Shown here: positions 39,583-48,250 of the stretch, in pieces
Numbering within the stretch: position 1 is the stretch's first letter
Layout of the letters: each line of letters starts with the position of its first letter
Assembly (NCBI GenBank): GCA_963751775.1
Contig: CAVVVW010000028.1
Span: 1 to 64,000 of the forward strand
Reading direction: 5' to 3'
DNA length: 64,000 bases
DNA from: CADEEN01 sp963751775
Lineage (GTDB): Bacteria; Pseudomonadota; Gammaproteobacteria; Burkholderiales; Burkholderiaceae_C
The notes under the pieces: generated by a model
Told to the model about the DNA's origin: nothing
What the model saw: the letters and a program-made list of their open reading frames with translations, nothing else
Database searches by the model: none
Program-made: the position numbers and the translations under genes

Positions 39583-40479
39583 ATGAATACATCGTTGGCC
39601 CGCATTGCCCATCCGACCTTCGCCCGCGCGCGCGCGGTGCTCGGCATCTTCAAGCTGCGCATCGGCGTGCTGATCATGATCAGCGCGCTGGCCGGCCTGG
39701 CCATCACGCCGGGGCCTGCGATCGGCCTCTGGCCGGGCTTCGTGCTGGCCTTGTCGGTGCTGGTGGCCTCGGCCAGCGCGGGCGCGTTCAACCAGTACGT
39801 CGAAGCCGACAGCGACCGGCTGATGGCGCGCACCAGGAACCGCGCCTTTGCCAGCGGCGCGCTGGCGCCGTCCGCGCTCTGGCTGTCGGTGATCGGCACG
39901 TTGCTGGCGGCCGCGGTCGGCGCCACCGCGCTGGTCGTCAACCCGCTCGCCGCGCTGTTCATCTTTCTCGGCGCGTTCTTCTACGGTGTGGTCTACACCA
40001 TGTGGCTCAAGCGCCGCACCTGGGCCAACATCGTCGTCGGCGGCCTGTCGGGCAGTTTCGCCGTGCTCGCCGGCGCGGCGGCCGTCGACCCCGCGCTCGG
40101 CGCACTGCCACTGCTGCTGGCGCTGGTGCTGTTCCTCTGGACGCCACCGCACTTCTGGAGCCTGGCGATCGCCTGCCAGGCCGATTACGCCGCGGCCGGC
40201 GTGCCGATGCTGCCGGTGGTGGTGGGCGTGCCGCGTGCCGCACGCATCGTGCACGCGAATGCGATCGCTCTGGTCGCGGTGTCGCTGTTGCCGATCTGGT
40301 TCGGTGCCGGCCCGCTCGTGCTGGCCGGCGCCTTGCTCGGCGGGGCGTACTTTCTGCGCAAGACCCGTGCCCTGGCCCGTGCGCCGAGCCGGGCCACCGC
40401 GATGGCCTCGTTCTTCGCGTCGATGGTGCAGCTGAGCGCGCTGCTCGCGGCTGTGGCAGTCGATGCGGCGCTGCGCTAG
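39583..40479 (+). CDS. ctaB: Protoheme IX farnesyltransferase (heme O synthase)
   Basis: 298-residue UbiA-type prenyltransferase adding the farnesyl tail to heme B. The substrate-binding motif is NQYVEADSDRLMARTRNR, a second motif is LWTPPHFWSLAI, and nine helices are predicted. The start ATG follows GAG. It overlaps the SCO gene by 17 bases. Together with the divergent ctaA it provides heme A for the neighbouring enzyme. Confidence 0.93.
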   Translation: MNTSLARIAHPTFARARAVLGIFKLRIGVLIMISALAGLAITPGPAIGLWPGFVLALSVLVASASAGAFNQYVEADSDRLMARTRNRAFASGALAPSALWLSVIGTLLAAAVGATALVVNPLAALFIFLGAFFYGVVYTMWLKRRTWANIVVGGLSGSFAVLAGAAAVDPALGALPLLLALVLFLWTPPHFWSLAIACQADYAAAGVPMLPVVVGVPRAARIVHANAIALVAVSLLPIWFGAGPLVLAGALLGGAYFLRKTRALARAPSRATAMASFFASMVQLSALLAAVAVDAALR

Positions 40480-41291
40480 ATCAGGGCTGCTGACCGCCGC
40501 CCTTTCGCTCTGCACGGCCGCGATTCGCTGCCGCGCCGGCGCTCGACGAAAGCGAGGCCCTGCGCGCCAGCCAGGCCGCGATCGGCAGCACCGTCCCCGA
40601 CCACACGCTGCTGGGCAGCGACGGACGGCCCGTGCGCTTGTCTTCCTACCGCGGCAAGCCCTTGCTGGTGAGCTTCATCTACACCGGCTGCTTCCAGGTC
40701 TGCCCGACGCAAACCCGCGCCCTGCACGACGCCGTGAAGGGCCTGGACGCCCGCTTCGGCGCGCAGCAGTACAACGTGGTCAGCATCGGCTTCAACCAGC
40801 CCTTCGATTCCCCCGCCGCGATGCGTGCGTTCGCCGCACAACAGGGCATCGCCGAGCCGAACTGGGCCTTCCTCAGCCCGCCCGCCGCCAGCGTCGAGCA
40901 GCTCACCCGCGACTTCGGTTTTCGCTACCAGGCCACGCCGGCAGGCTTCGATCACCTGCTCGGCGTCAGCATCGTCGACGCCGAGGGCCGCATCCACAGC
41001 CAGGTCTATGGCGACCGTCTGACGGCCAGGCAGCTCGGCGAGCCCCTGCGCCAGTTGCTCGGCGCGGCGTCGCCGCCGGGGCCGCTGGGATTGGGCGAGC
41101 TGATCGAACGCGTGCGCATCCTGTGCACCGTGTACGACCCCGAGACCGGCACCTACCGCTACGACTTCAAGTTGATCCTGGAGATCGTCGGCGGGCTGAC
41201 GTTCTTCATCACCGTGGGCGTGTACCTGTTGCTCGACCGGCTGCGCCGCCGCAAGCAGTTGAGGCTCGCTGCCCATGCGGCGCAGCCATGA
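40463..41291 (+). CDS. SCO1/SenC copper chaperone (one frameshift), with C-terminal membrane helix
   Basis: About 275 residues. An N-terminal signal (GLLTAALSLCTAAI) is in one frame; after a break near 40530 comes a thioredoxin-like SCO domain with the copper-binding CxxxC (YTGCFQVCPTQTRA) and distal His in AGFDHLLGVSIVD. It then has an additional C-terminal helix (LILEIVGGLTFFITVGVYLLL), so it is membrane-anchored at the C-terminus, which is unusual for SCO proteins. It delivers Cu to the CuA site. norSY-senC clusters of ammonia oxidizers have the same partner. Overlaps the next gene by 17 bases. Confidence 0.88.
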
Positions 41292-42830
41292 GCCACGGGC
41301 ATTGGCCGCGTGGCGCCGCCTGGAACATGGCTTCGACGCCGCCTTCGGCGCGGCGCTGAACCCGCTGCGCCACCTCGGCGCGCTCGGCTTCCTCAGCTTC
41401 TGGCTGCTGGCCGCCAGCGGCATCTATCTGTACGCCATGTTCGACACGTCGGCGGCGGGCGCGTACCGCTCGATCGTCGATCTGTCGCGGCAGCAGCCCT
41501 GGCTCGGCGGCCTGCTGCGCAGCCTGCACCGCTATGCGGCCGACGCCTTCGTGATCCTGCTGGCCGCGCACTTGCTGCGCGAATGGCTGCATGGCCACTA
41601 CCGCGGCATGCGCCGCTACTCGTGGCTGACGGGCGTGCCACCGGTCGTGCTGGTGTTCGTCAGCGCCATCGGCGGCTTCTGGCTGCACTGGGACCGGCTC
41701 GGCCAGTATTCGGCCATCGCCACCGCCGAGTGGATCGACGCATTGCCGTTCCTGGCCGCACCGCTGGCGCGCAACTTCCTCTCGGTCGAATGCGGTCAGC
41801 GACCGGCTGTTCTCGCTGTTCGTCTTCGTCCACCTCGGCGCGCCGCTGCTGCTGCTGTTTGCGCTCTGGTTTCACATCCAGCGTCTGACACGCGCCGGCG
41901 TCTGGCCGCCGCGGCCGGTGGGCCTGGGCCTGTTGTTCACCTTGCTGGCGCTGGCCGCTCGCGGCGCCGGTGGCCAGCCACGCGCCGGCCGATCTGGCCA
42001 CCGTGCCGCAAGCGCTGCGGCTGGACTGGATACTGCTGTTCATCCACCCGCTGGCCGAGGCCGCTTCGCCGCAGGTGGCCTGGGCGCTGGTGCTCGGCGC
42101 CCTGGCCCTGCTGTTCGCACTGCCGTTCCTGCCGCAGCCCGCGCCCGCGCCGGCGGCCGTGGTCGATGCGGCCAACTGCAACGGCTGCCGGCGCTGCTTC
42201 GCCGATTGCCCGTTTGCCGCGATCACGATGGTGCCGCATCCGAATCAGAAGGTCGGCAAGCAGATGGCCCGGGTCGATGCCGACCTGTGCACGGGCTGCG
42301 GCATCTGCGTCGGCGCCTGCCCGTCGTCGACGCCGTTTCGCAGCGCCGCCGAACTGGTCACCGGCATCGACATGCCGCAGGCGCCGATCGGTGCCTTGCG
42401 CACGCGGCTGCAGCAAGGCATCGCAGCGCTGCGGGTCGAACGGCCGTTGGTCGCCTTCGGCTGCGACTGCGGCGCGCACGTCGAGGCCCTGGCCGGGCCC
42501 GATGTGGCCGCTTTCAGTCTGACCTGCACCGGCCAGCTGCCGCCGTCCTTCGTCGAATACGCGCTGCGCGACGGCGCGGCCGGCGTGCTGGTCAGCGCCT
42601 GCCGCGAAGGCGGCTGCGAGTTCCGCCTCGGCCAGCGCTGGACCGAGGAGCGCCTGCTCGGCCTGCGCGAGCCGCACCTGCGCGCCGGCGTGCCGCGCGA
42701 GCGGCTCGAGACCGTGTGGGCCGACAATGGCGACGAAAGCCCGCTCGCGCAGGCGCTCGAGCGCCTGCGCGAGCGGGTTCGCGACCTGCACCCTGCGCTC
42801 GGCCCCCGACCGAAGACCAGCCATGTCTGA
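41275..42830 (+). CDS. Fusion: cytochrome b (PetB-like) - 2x[4Fe-4S] ferredoxin - MvhD-like domain (two frameshifts)
   Basis: About 518 residues after joining frames. Residues 1-210 form a four-helix cytochrome b N-domain with two bis-His heme pairs, H-x13-H in helix 2 (LHRYAADAFVILLAAH) and in helix 4 (VHLGAPLLLLFALWFH). A short helix follows, then a ferredoxin module with CNGCRRCFADCP and CTGCGICVGACP, then a domain like the hydrogenase/heterodisulfide reductase delta subunit MvhD (FGCDCG, LTCTGQL, ACREGGCEF). Frame breaks lie near 41793 and 41957. It would link quinone or a membrane partner to ferredoxin-level carriers. I know no characterised protein with this layout in a nitrogen-oxide operon. 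Confidence 0.82.
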
Positions 42831-43353
42831 TCCCGCATTGAAGCGCGCCGCCCTGCCCGCCAGCGCCTGGCTCGGCCAGGTGGCGCTGTACGCCTTGTTC
42901 GCGCTGGCCATCGGCGTGTTCTCGCGCTGGCCGGTCTACCAGCACCTGGGCAGCGACCAGGCGCTGATCAAGGTCAGCTTCACCCACGCCGGCAAGCCGC
43001 TGGGCGACTGCCAGCGGCAAAGCGAGGCCGAGCTGGCCAAGCTGCCGCCCAACATGCGCGCGCCGATGAAGTGCCCGCGCGAGCGTTCGCCGGTCAGCGT
43101 CGAGGTCGATGTCGGCGGCGTGACCGCGCTGCGGCGCAGCGCGGCGCCCTCGGGTCTGTCGCGCGACGGCGCCTCGGCGATGTACCAGCGCCTGGTCGTG
43201 CCCGCCGGCGAGCAGCGCATCAGCGTGCGCCTGAACGACGACGCACGAACGTCGGGCTTCGCCTACCAGCGCGAGGCCACCGTCAAACTGGCGCCGGCGC
43301 AGGTGCTGGTCATCGATTTCGACGCCTCGCGAGGCGGCATCACATTGCAATGA
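42823..43353 (+). CDS. Membrane-anchored periplasmic protein of unknown function
   Basis: 176 residues: a cytoplasmic stub, one helix (LGQVALYALFALAIGVFS), and a periplasmic domain with two Cys (PLGDCQRQSE, PMKCPRE) that could form a disulfide or bind a metal. The remainder looks beta-rich (RISVRLNDDARTSGFAYQRE). Overlapped on both sides by neighbouring genes (8 and 4 bases), so an obligate operon member. It may serve as the second subunit of the following heme-copper protein, which otherwise lacks one. Confidence 0.7.
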   Translation: MSDPALKRAALPASAWLGQVALYALFALAIGVFSRWPVYQHLGSDQALIKVSFTHAGKPLGDCQRQSEAELAKLPPNMRAPMKCPRERSPVSVEVDVGGVTALRRSAAPSGLSRDGASAMYQRLVVPAGEQRISVRLNDDARTSGFAYQREATVKLAPAQVLVIDFDASRGGITLQ

Positions 43354-44754
43354 GCATCACTTCATCGCTGCGCCCACTCTGGGCCCCACCGTCGGCCGGC
43401 CCGGCCGCCGACTACAGCCTGCCTGTCGCCGGCGAGGCGCAGCGCGCGCTGGCGCGCGGCTGGCTCTGGCTCGGCCTGGTCGCGCTGATCGGCTCGGGCC
43501 TGTTCTCGCTGCTGCTGGTGGCCGCGCGCACGCCGGGCGTCAATGCCTGGCTGCCGGCCGCCGACTTCTTCCGCGTCGCCCTGGTCGTGCACGTCGACCT
43601 GTCGGTGCTGGTCTGGTTCAGCGCCATCGCCGGCATGCTGTGGAGCCTGAACAGCTCGGCGCGCGGCGCGCATGGCGAGCTGGGCCGCACTGGGCCTGTG
43701 CTGCGCGGGCACGCTGCTGATGTCGGTGGCGGCCTTCGCCAGCCCGGGCACGCCGATCATGGCCAACTACATCCCGGTGCTGACGAGCCCGTTGTTCCAG
43801 GCCGGGCTGGTGATCTTCGGCGCGGGCGCCGCGCTGCAGGTGCTGCGTTGCCTGTGGGCGGCCGAGCGCATCGGCACGATGGTCAGCGGCGCCGGCGCGC
43901 TGCGCTTCGGCCTCAACGCCAGCGTGGTCTCGGCCGCGGTCGCGCTGCTGGCGCTGGTGGCCTCGCTGGCGCTGGTGCCGCTGGCGCTCGACGGCAAGGC
44001 CTATTACGAGATCGCGTTCTGGGGCGTCGGCCATGCGCTGCAGTTCACCTGGACGCTGGCGATGCTGGTCGCCTGGTTGTGGCTGGCGCAGGCCTGCGGT
44101 GCGCGCATCGCGCTCAGCCCGCGCGTCGTGCTGCTGCTGTTCGCGCTGGCGCTGGCCAGCGTGTTCGTCACGCCGTATGCCTACCTGGCGCACGACGTGG
44201 CCAGCGTCGAGCACCGCGCCATGCACACCGCCGCGATGCGCTTCGGCGGCGGGGTGGCGATCTTCCCGCTCGCGCTGGCCGTGGCGTTGGCCATGGTTCG
44301 CCTGCGCCAGCCGCCGCCGATCGCGCGCCCGCTGCGGGCGGCGCTGTGGTCGTCGATCGCCCTGTTCGCCGCCGGCGGCGTGATCGGCCTGTTCATCGGC
44401 GCCAGCAACGTCACCATCCCCGCGCATTACCACGGCTGCATCGTCGGCGTCACGCTGGCGCTGATGGGGCTGGTCTACCACCTGCTGCCGCAGCTCGGCT
44501 GGCGCGCGCCGCAGGGCCGCCTGGCCGTGGCGCAGCCGGTGCTGTATGCGGTGGGCCAGCTGATGCACATCGTCGGCCTGGTCTGGTCGGGCGGCTACGG
44601 CGTGCAGCGCAAGGTCGCCGGCGGCGAGCAGGTGCTGCGCAGTGCGGGCGAGATCGCCGGCATGGGCCTGATGGGCCTGGGTGGGCTGATCGCCATCGTC
44701 GGCGGGCTGCTGTTCGTCGTGGTGGTGTTCGGCGCGATGCGCCCGCGCCCATGA
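43350..44754 (+). CDS. Divergent heme-copper oxidoreductase subunit I with His-Asp at the CuB site (one frameshift)
   Basis: About 468 residues, 12 helices. Recognisable positions are the low-spin heme His81 (VVHVDLSVLVWF), the helix VI His in FWGVGHALQFTWT, and the helix X pair in IPAHYHGCIVGVTLALMG. Where the paired CuB His should be, the sequence reads YLAHDVASVEH: His-Asp, not His-His. The helix VI Tyr is absent (HALQF). Such HD variants are known only from memory in recently proposed nitric-oxide-reductase clades (gNOR/nNOR-like). Frame break near 43665. Start and stop overlap both neighbours (ATGA). Confidence 0.75.
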
Positions 44755-46692
44755 AGGCGCTGCTGCGGCGCGGCTTCCTGCAGGCCGAGGCGCTGTTCAA
44801 CCGCGCCTTCGGCGACAAGCTCAACCCGCTGTACCACCTCGGCGCGACGATCTTCTTCCTGTTCTGGGTCGTCGGCGCCAGCGGGCTGTACCTGTACGCG
44901 TTCTTCGACACCAGCGTCGAGGGCGCGTACCGGTCGGTGCAAGCCCTCACCGAAGGCCAGTGGTTCGCCGGCGGCGTACTGCGCAGCGTGCATCGCTATG
45001 CCTCGGACGCGCTGGTGGCGACGATGGCCGTGCATGCGCTGCGCCATTTCGCGTTCGACCGCCTGCGCGGCTTTCGCTGGTTCTCCTGGGTCACCGGCGT
45101 GCTGCTGATCTGGCTGGTCTACGTGGCCGGCGCCAACGGCTACATGCTGCCGTGGGACCAGCTGGCGCAGTTCGTCACGCAGGCCAGCTTCGAGTGGCTC
45201 GACGGGCTGCCCGGCTTCGGCGGCGCATTGATCCGCAACTTCATCCGACCCGAGAGCGTCAGCAACCGGCTGTTCTCGCTGCTGGTCTTCATCCACATCG
45301 GCGTGCCGCTGGTGGCGCTGCTGCTGATGTGGATCCATGTGCAGCGCGTGCCCAAGGCGCAGACGCAGCCGCCGCGGCCGATCGCGCTGGCGGTGCTGGC
45401 GATGCTGTGCCTGCTGTCGCTGGTGCAACCCGTCTTCAGCCAGGGCGGTGCGGCCAACCTCGCCCGGGCCCCGACCACGCTCGAACTCGACTGGTTCCTG
45501 CTCGCGCTGTACCCGCTGGTGTACTGCGTGGCCGCTGTCCGCCGTCTGGGCGCTGGTCGGCATCGGCACGCTGGTGCTGCTGGCGCTGCCCTGGCTGCCG
45601 CCGCGCCGCGGCCCGCGCGCGGCCTGCCACGTCACGATGCACCCCGGCGCGATGCCGGTCCTGGCACGCGCCGGCGAGACCTTGCTCGAAGCCGGCCTGC
45701 GCGCCGGCCTGGCGCTGCCCTACGACTGCCGCGCCGGCGGCTGCGGGCAGTGCGTGTGCACGGTGCTCAACGGGCACGTCGACCCCGGGCCCTTTCAGCC
45801 GGCCGCACTGACCGCCGCGATGCGCGCGCGCGGCCAGGCGCTGATGTGCTGCGCGGTGGCGCTGGACGACGTCGAGCTGGAAGTCGACGTGCCGACGCTG
45901 GGCAAGGCCGGCGCCGCGCGGCGCTGGCACGGCCGCGTCGAGAGCGTGGAGCGCATCGCCGACGACGTGATGCGCCTGCGCATCGGGCTGCCCGACGGGC
46001 AGCGCATCGCCTTCGCCGCCGGCCAGTACATCAACATCGTGCTCGAAGGCGGCGCGCGGCGTGCGTTCTCGTTTGCCAACCCGCCGCAGGACAACGCCGT
46101 CATCGAGTTGCACGTGCGGCGCATCCCCGGCGGCCTGTTCACGACGCGCGTCTTCACGACGATGCAGCCCGGCGACAGCATCGACTTCGAGGGCCCGCTC
46201 GGCCGCTTCACGCTGCGCGAGAGCGAGCGCCCGATCCTGTTCGTGGCCGGCGCGACGGGCTTTGCGCCGATCAAGAGCATCGTCGAGGACGCGTTCGCGC
46301 GTGGCATCCGGCGGCCGATGCAGCTGTACTGGGGCGTGCGCGAAGCCAAGGACTTGTATGCGCTCGAACTCGCCGAGCGCTGGCAACGCGAGCACCCGAA
46401 CTTCCGCGTCGTGCCGGTCCTGTCGACCGCCGCGGCCGACGACCCCTGGCCCGGGCGGCGCGGCCTGGTGCACGAGGCGATGCTCGCCGACCACCCCGAC
46501 CTGACGGGCTACGAGGTCTATGCCTGCGGCTCGGTGCAGATGGTCGCGGCGGCGGTGCCCGCCTTCATCGCCCAGGGACTGGACGATCGGTTCTGCATCT
46601 CCGACGCGTTCACGCCGGCCGCGGCCATGACCCGCGCGCCAGAGCGGCGTTCACGGTGCCGGTGCAACACGCGCCGGCGCTGCCGACTATGA
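44751..46692 (+). CDS. Fusion: cytochrome b (PetB-like) - [2Fe-2S] ferredoxin - FAD/NAD(P) reductase (one frameshift)
   Basis: About 647 residues. An N-terminal cytochrome b domain has two H-x13-H heme pairs (VHRYASDALVATMAVH; IHIGVPLVALLLMWIH). After a frame break near 45535 comes a plant-type ferredoxin with CRAGGCGQCVC and a distal CC. It ends with a ferredoxin-NADP reductase module: FAD motif RAFSFANPP and NAD(P) motif VAGATGFAPIKS. It is predicted to move electrons from NAD(P)H through FAD and [2Fe-2S] to membrane hemes b and on to the adjacent heme-copper protein. It is related to the other cytochrome b fusion in the operon, so one membrane core has been recombined with two different electron-input modules. 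Confidence 0.82.
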
Positions 46693-46702
46693 TCTATATC
46701 AA
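46689..46702. promoter_or_regulatory. FNR/Dnr-like box before the monoheme cytochrome gene
   Basis: ATGATCTATATCAA; only the first base deviates from TTGAT-N4-ATCAA. It lies 89 bases upstream of the cytochrome start at the end of the fusion gene. Confidence 0.68.
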
Positions 46703-46790
46703 CCTCGCAAGGCCGACCGCCGGTGCCCTGGGGCCCGAGCGCAACGCTAGACTCCGCCGCAACGATCAACCGACCATCGAGGCTATTTCC

Positions 46791-47138
46791 ATGACCAGAA
46801 AGACCGAATTGACGAGCGTGTTGATGACCGGCGTCGCCGCCCTGCTGCTCGGCGCCGCCATGCCCTCCTTCGCGGTCGACGAAGACGCGGCGACGGCCTT
46901 GGCCAAGAAGAGCAACTGCACGAAATGCCACGCGGTCGACAAGAAGAAGGACGGCCCGTCGTTCAAGGAAACCGCCGCGAAGTACAAGAAGGAGGGTGAC
47001 GGCGAGAAGAAGCTCTACACCCACCTGACCACCAACCCGAAGATCAAGGTCGACGGCAAGGAAGAAGAACACACCAGCCCGAAGACCACGGACGAGGCCG
47101 AGATCAAGAACCTGATCGCCTACATCCTGTCTCGCTGA
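46791..47138 (+). CDS. Monoheme periplasmic cytochrome c
   Basis: 115 residues. Signal peptide (VLMTGVAALLLGAAMPSFA), heme site SNCTKCHAVDKKKDGPSFK. The protein is strikingly Lys-rich, and where c551 has the PxxMP loop it has KEEEHTSPKTTD with no obvious axial Met after the heme motif; a His in EEHTSP could be the sixth ligand. It lies just upstream of the NapC-type gene and is probably cotranscribed; a likely periplasmic shuttle. Confidence 0.83.
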   Translation: MTRKTELTSVLMTGVAALLLGAAMPSFAVDEDAATALAKKSNCTKCHAVDKKKDGPSFKETAAKYKKEGDGEKKLYTHLTTNPKIKVDGKEEEHTSPKTTDEAEIKNLIAYILSR

Positions 47139-47190
47139 GGCCAGCCGCGCGCTCGCGCGAACAACAACGATCCAGAACCGGGACCCGACC

Positions 47191-47805
47191 ATGACCAACC
47201 TCCTCGCCACGCTGCGCCGCCGCTGGAAACTCGCGCTCGGCCTGACATTCGTCGGCATGTTCGCGGCGCTGTTCCTGATCGTCGGCGGCGCTTACGGCCT
47301 GGCGGTGACGAGCACCGAGGAGTTCTGCACCGGTTGCCACGAGATGCGCGACAACCCGTTCGCCGAGTACAAGGGCACGATCCACGACACCAACCGCAGC
47401 GGCGTGCGGGCCATCTGCACCAACTGCCACGTGCCGCACGAGCCGATCCCGCTGATCAAGCGCAAGATGGCCGCGACCTTCGAGCTGATCGGGCACATGC
47501 GCGGGGTCCTCGACACCAAGGAGAAGTACCAGGCCCATCGCGCCGAAATGGCGGCGAAAGTCTGGACCCGCATGCTCGAGACCGACTCGCACGAGTGCCG
47601 CAACTGCCACATCGCCGAGAAGATGGACAAGAGCAAGCAGAGCGAGAAGGCGCAGGCGCGCCACGCCAAGGCCCGGGCCGAGGGCTGGACCTGCATCGAG
47701 TGCCACTACGGCATCGCCCACTCCGAACCCGACGGCGACGGCCCGCAGGAATTGCGCGCCAAGCTCAACATCGCGCGCGTACCGGCCGCCTCTGCGCCGC
47801 AGTAG
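47191..47805 (+). CDS. NapC/NirT/CymA-family tetraheme quinol dehydrogenase
   Basis: 204 residues. One N-terminal helix (LALGLTFVGMFAALFLIVGG) anchors a periplasmic domain with four heme sites: CTGCH, CTNCH, CRNCH and CIECH. It oxidises quinol and passes electrons to periplasmic acceptors. No napA or nrfA is adjacent; directly downstream lie outer-membrane decaheme genes, so a CymA-like role in extracellular electron transfer (either direction) is the better contextual guess. Confidence 0.9.
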   Translation: MTNLLATLRRRWKLALGLTFVGMFAALFLIVGGAYGLAVTSTEEFCTGCHEMRDNPFAEYKGTIHDTNRSGVRAICTNCHVPHEPIPLIKRKMAATFELIGHMRGVLDTKEKYQAHRAEMAAKVWTRMLETDSHECRNCHIAEKMDKSKQSEKAQARHAKARAEGWTCIECHYGIAHSEPDGDGPQELRAKLNIARVPAASAPQ

Positions 47806-47840
47806 CGGCTTGATGCTGCAGTAGCTGCTGCACTGGCCTG

Positions 47841-47874
47841 GCCGCCCGCGCGCTTGCGCGCGCGGCGGTCTTTT
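47841..47874 (+). terminator. Probable terminator after the NapC-type gene
   Basis: GC-only stem around CCGCGCGC / GCGCGCGG with loop TT, followed by TCTTTT. Confidence 0.6.
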
Positions 47875-48143
47875 GCACTGCGCCGGCCGCGGGCCGGCAC
47901 ATCGCCCGCGCGTGAGCCGCATCGCGGCAATCTACGCCCTCGTTGAACGAGTCGCCTGCAGCGATCGCCGCGCGCTCGCGGCGGCGCATGGCGGCGCGCG
48001 GCAGCGCGGCAATGCGGCAAAGCACTGACCCACTCACGCCGCTGACACGAAGCGCACTGCTGGACAGCCAACCTCGGTTCGAGATCGCGCAGCTGTCGCC
48101 GGTGCGCCGTTACACCGTCTGCGCAACACCAAGTGGGTCCGTG

Positions 48144-48157
48144 TTGATCTGGCATAA
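48144..48157. promoter_or_regulatory. FNR-like box before decaheme gene 1
   Basis: TTGATCTGGCATAA: the left half-site is perfect and the right is weak. Position (94 bases before the start) and flanks match the better box before decaheme gene 2. Confidence 0.5.
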
Positions 48158-48250
48158 ATCCGGCCCGCGTGGCAGTAGGAAGATCCCCGACACGCAAGTA
48201 ATGGCATTGATGACGTCAGGTTTCGGTCCAAACAAGCAAGGAGAACACTC

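Larger units (their letters stand above)
47806..48250 (+). other. 445-base intergenic region before the first decaheme gene
   Basis: No convincing gene. It contains a terminator-like hairpin after the NapC gene, an FNR-like box at 48144, and a segment (48143-48185) clearly similar to the region upstream of the second decaheme gene, including the shared string GTAGGAAGATC. A ribosome-binding site AAGGAG precedes the GTG start at 48251. Confidence 0.6.

Noticed and set aside
37702..40515. A 937-codon open frame on the minus strand over the heme-copper and ctaB genes
   Set aside because: It is a mirror of strongly biased GC-rich codons of real genes on the other strand; its translation is low-complexity Arg/Gln/His/Asp-rich with no domain.
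43071..47138. A 1355-codon plus-strand open frame spanning several genes
   Set aside because: Composite: it contains pieces of the second heme-copper protein, cytochrome b and the monoheme cytochrome in frame by chance, joined by nonsense segments. The individual genes have their own starts and overlapping stops.
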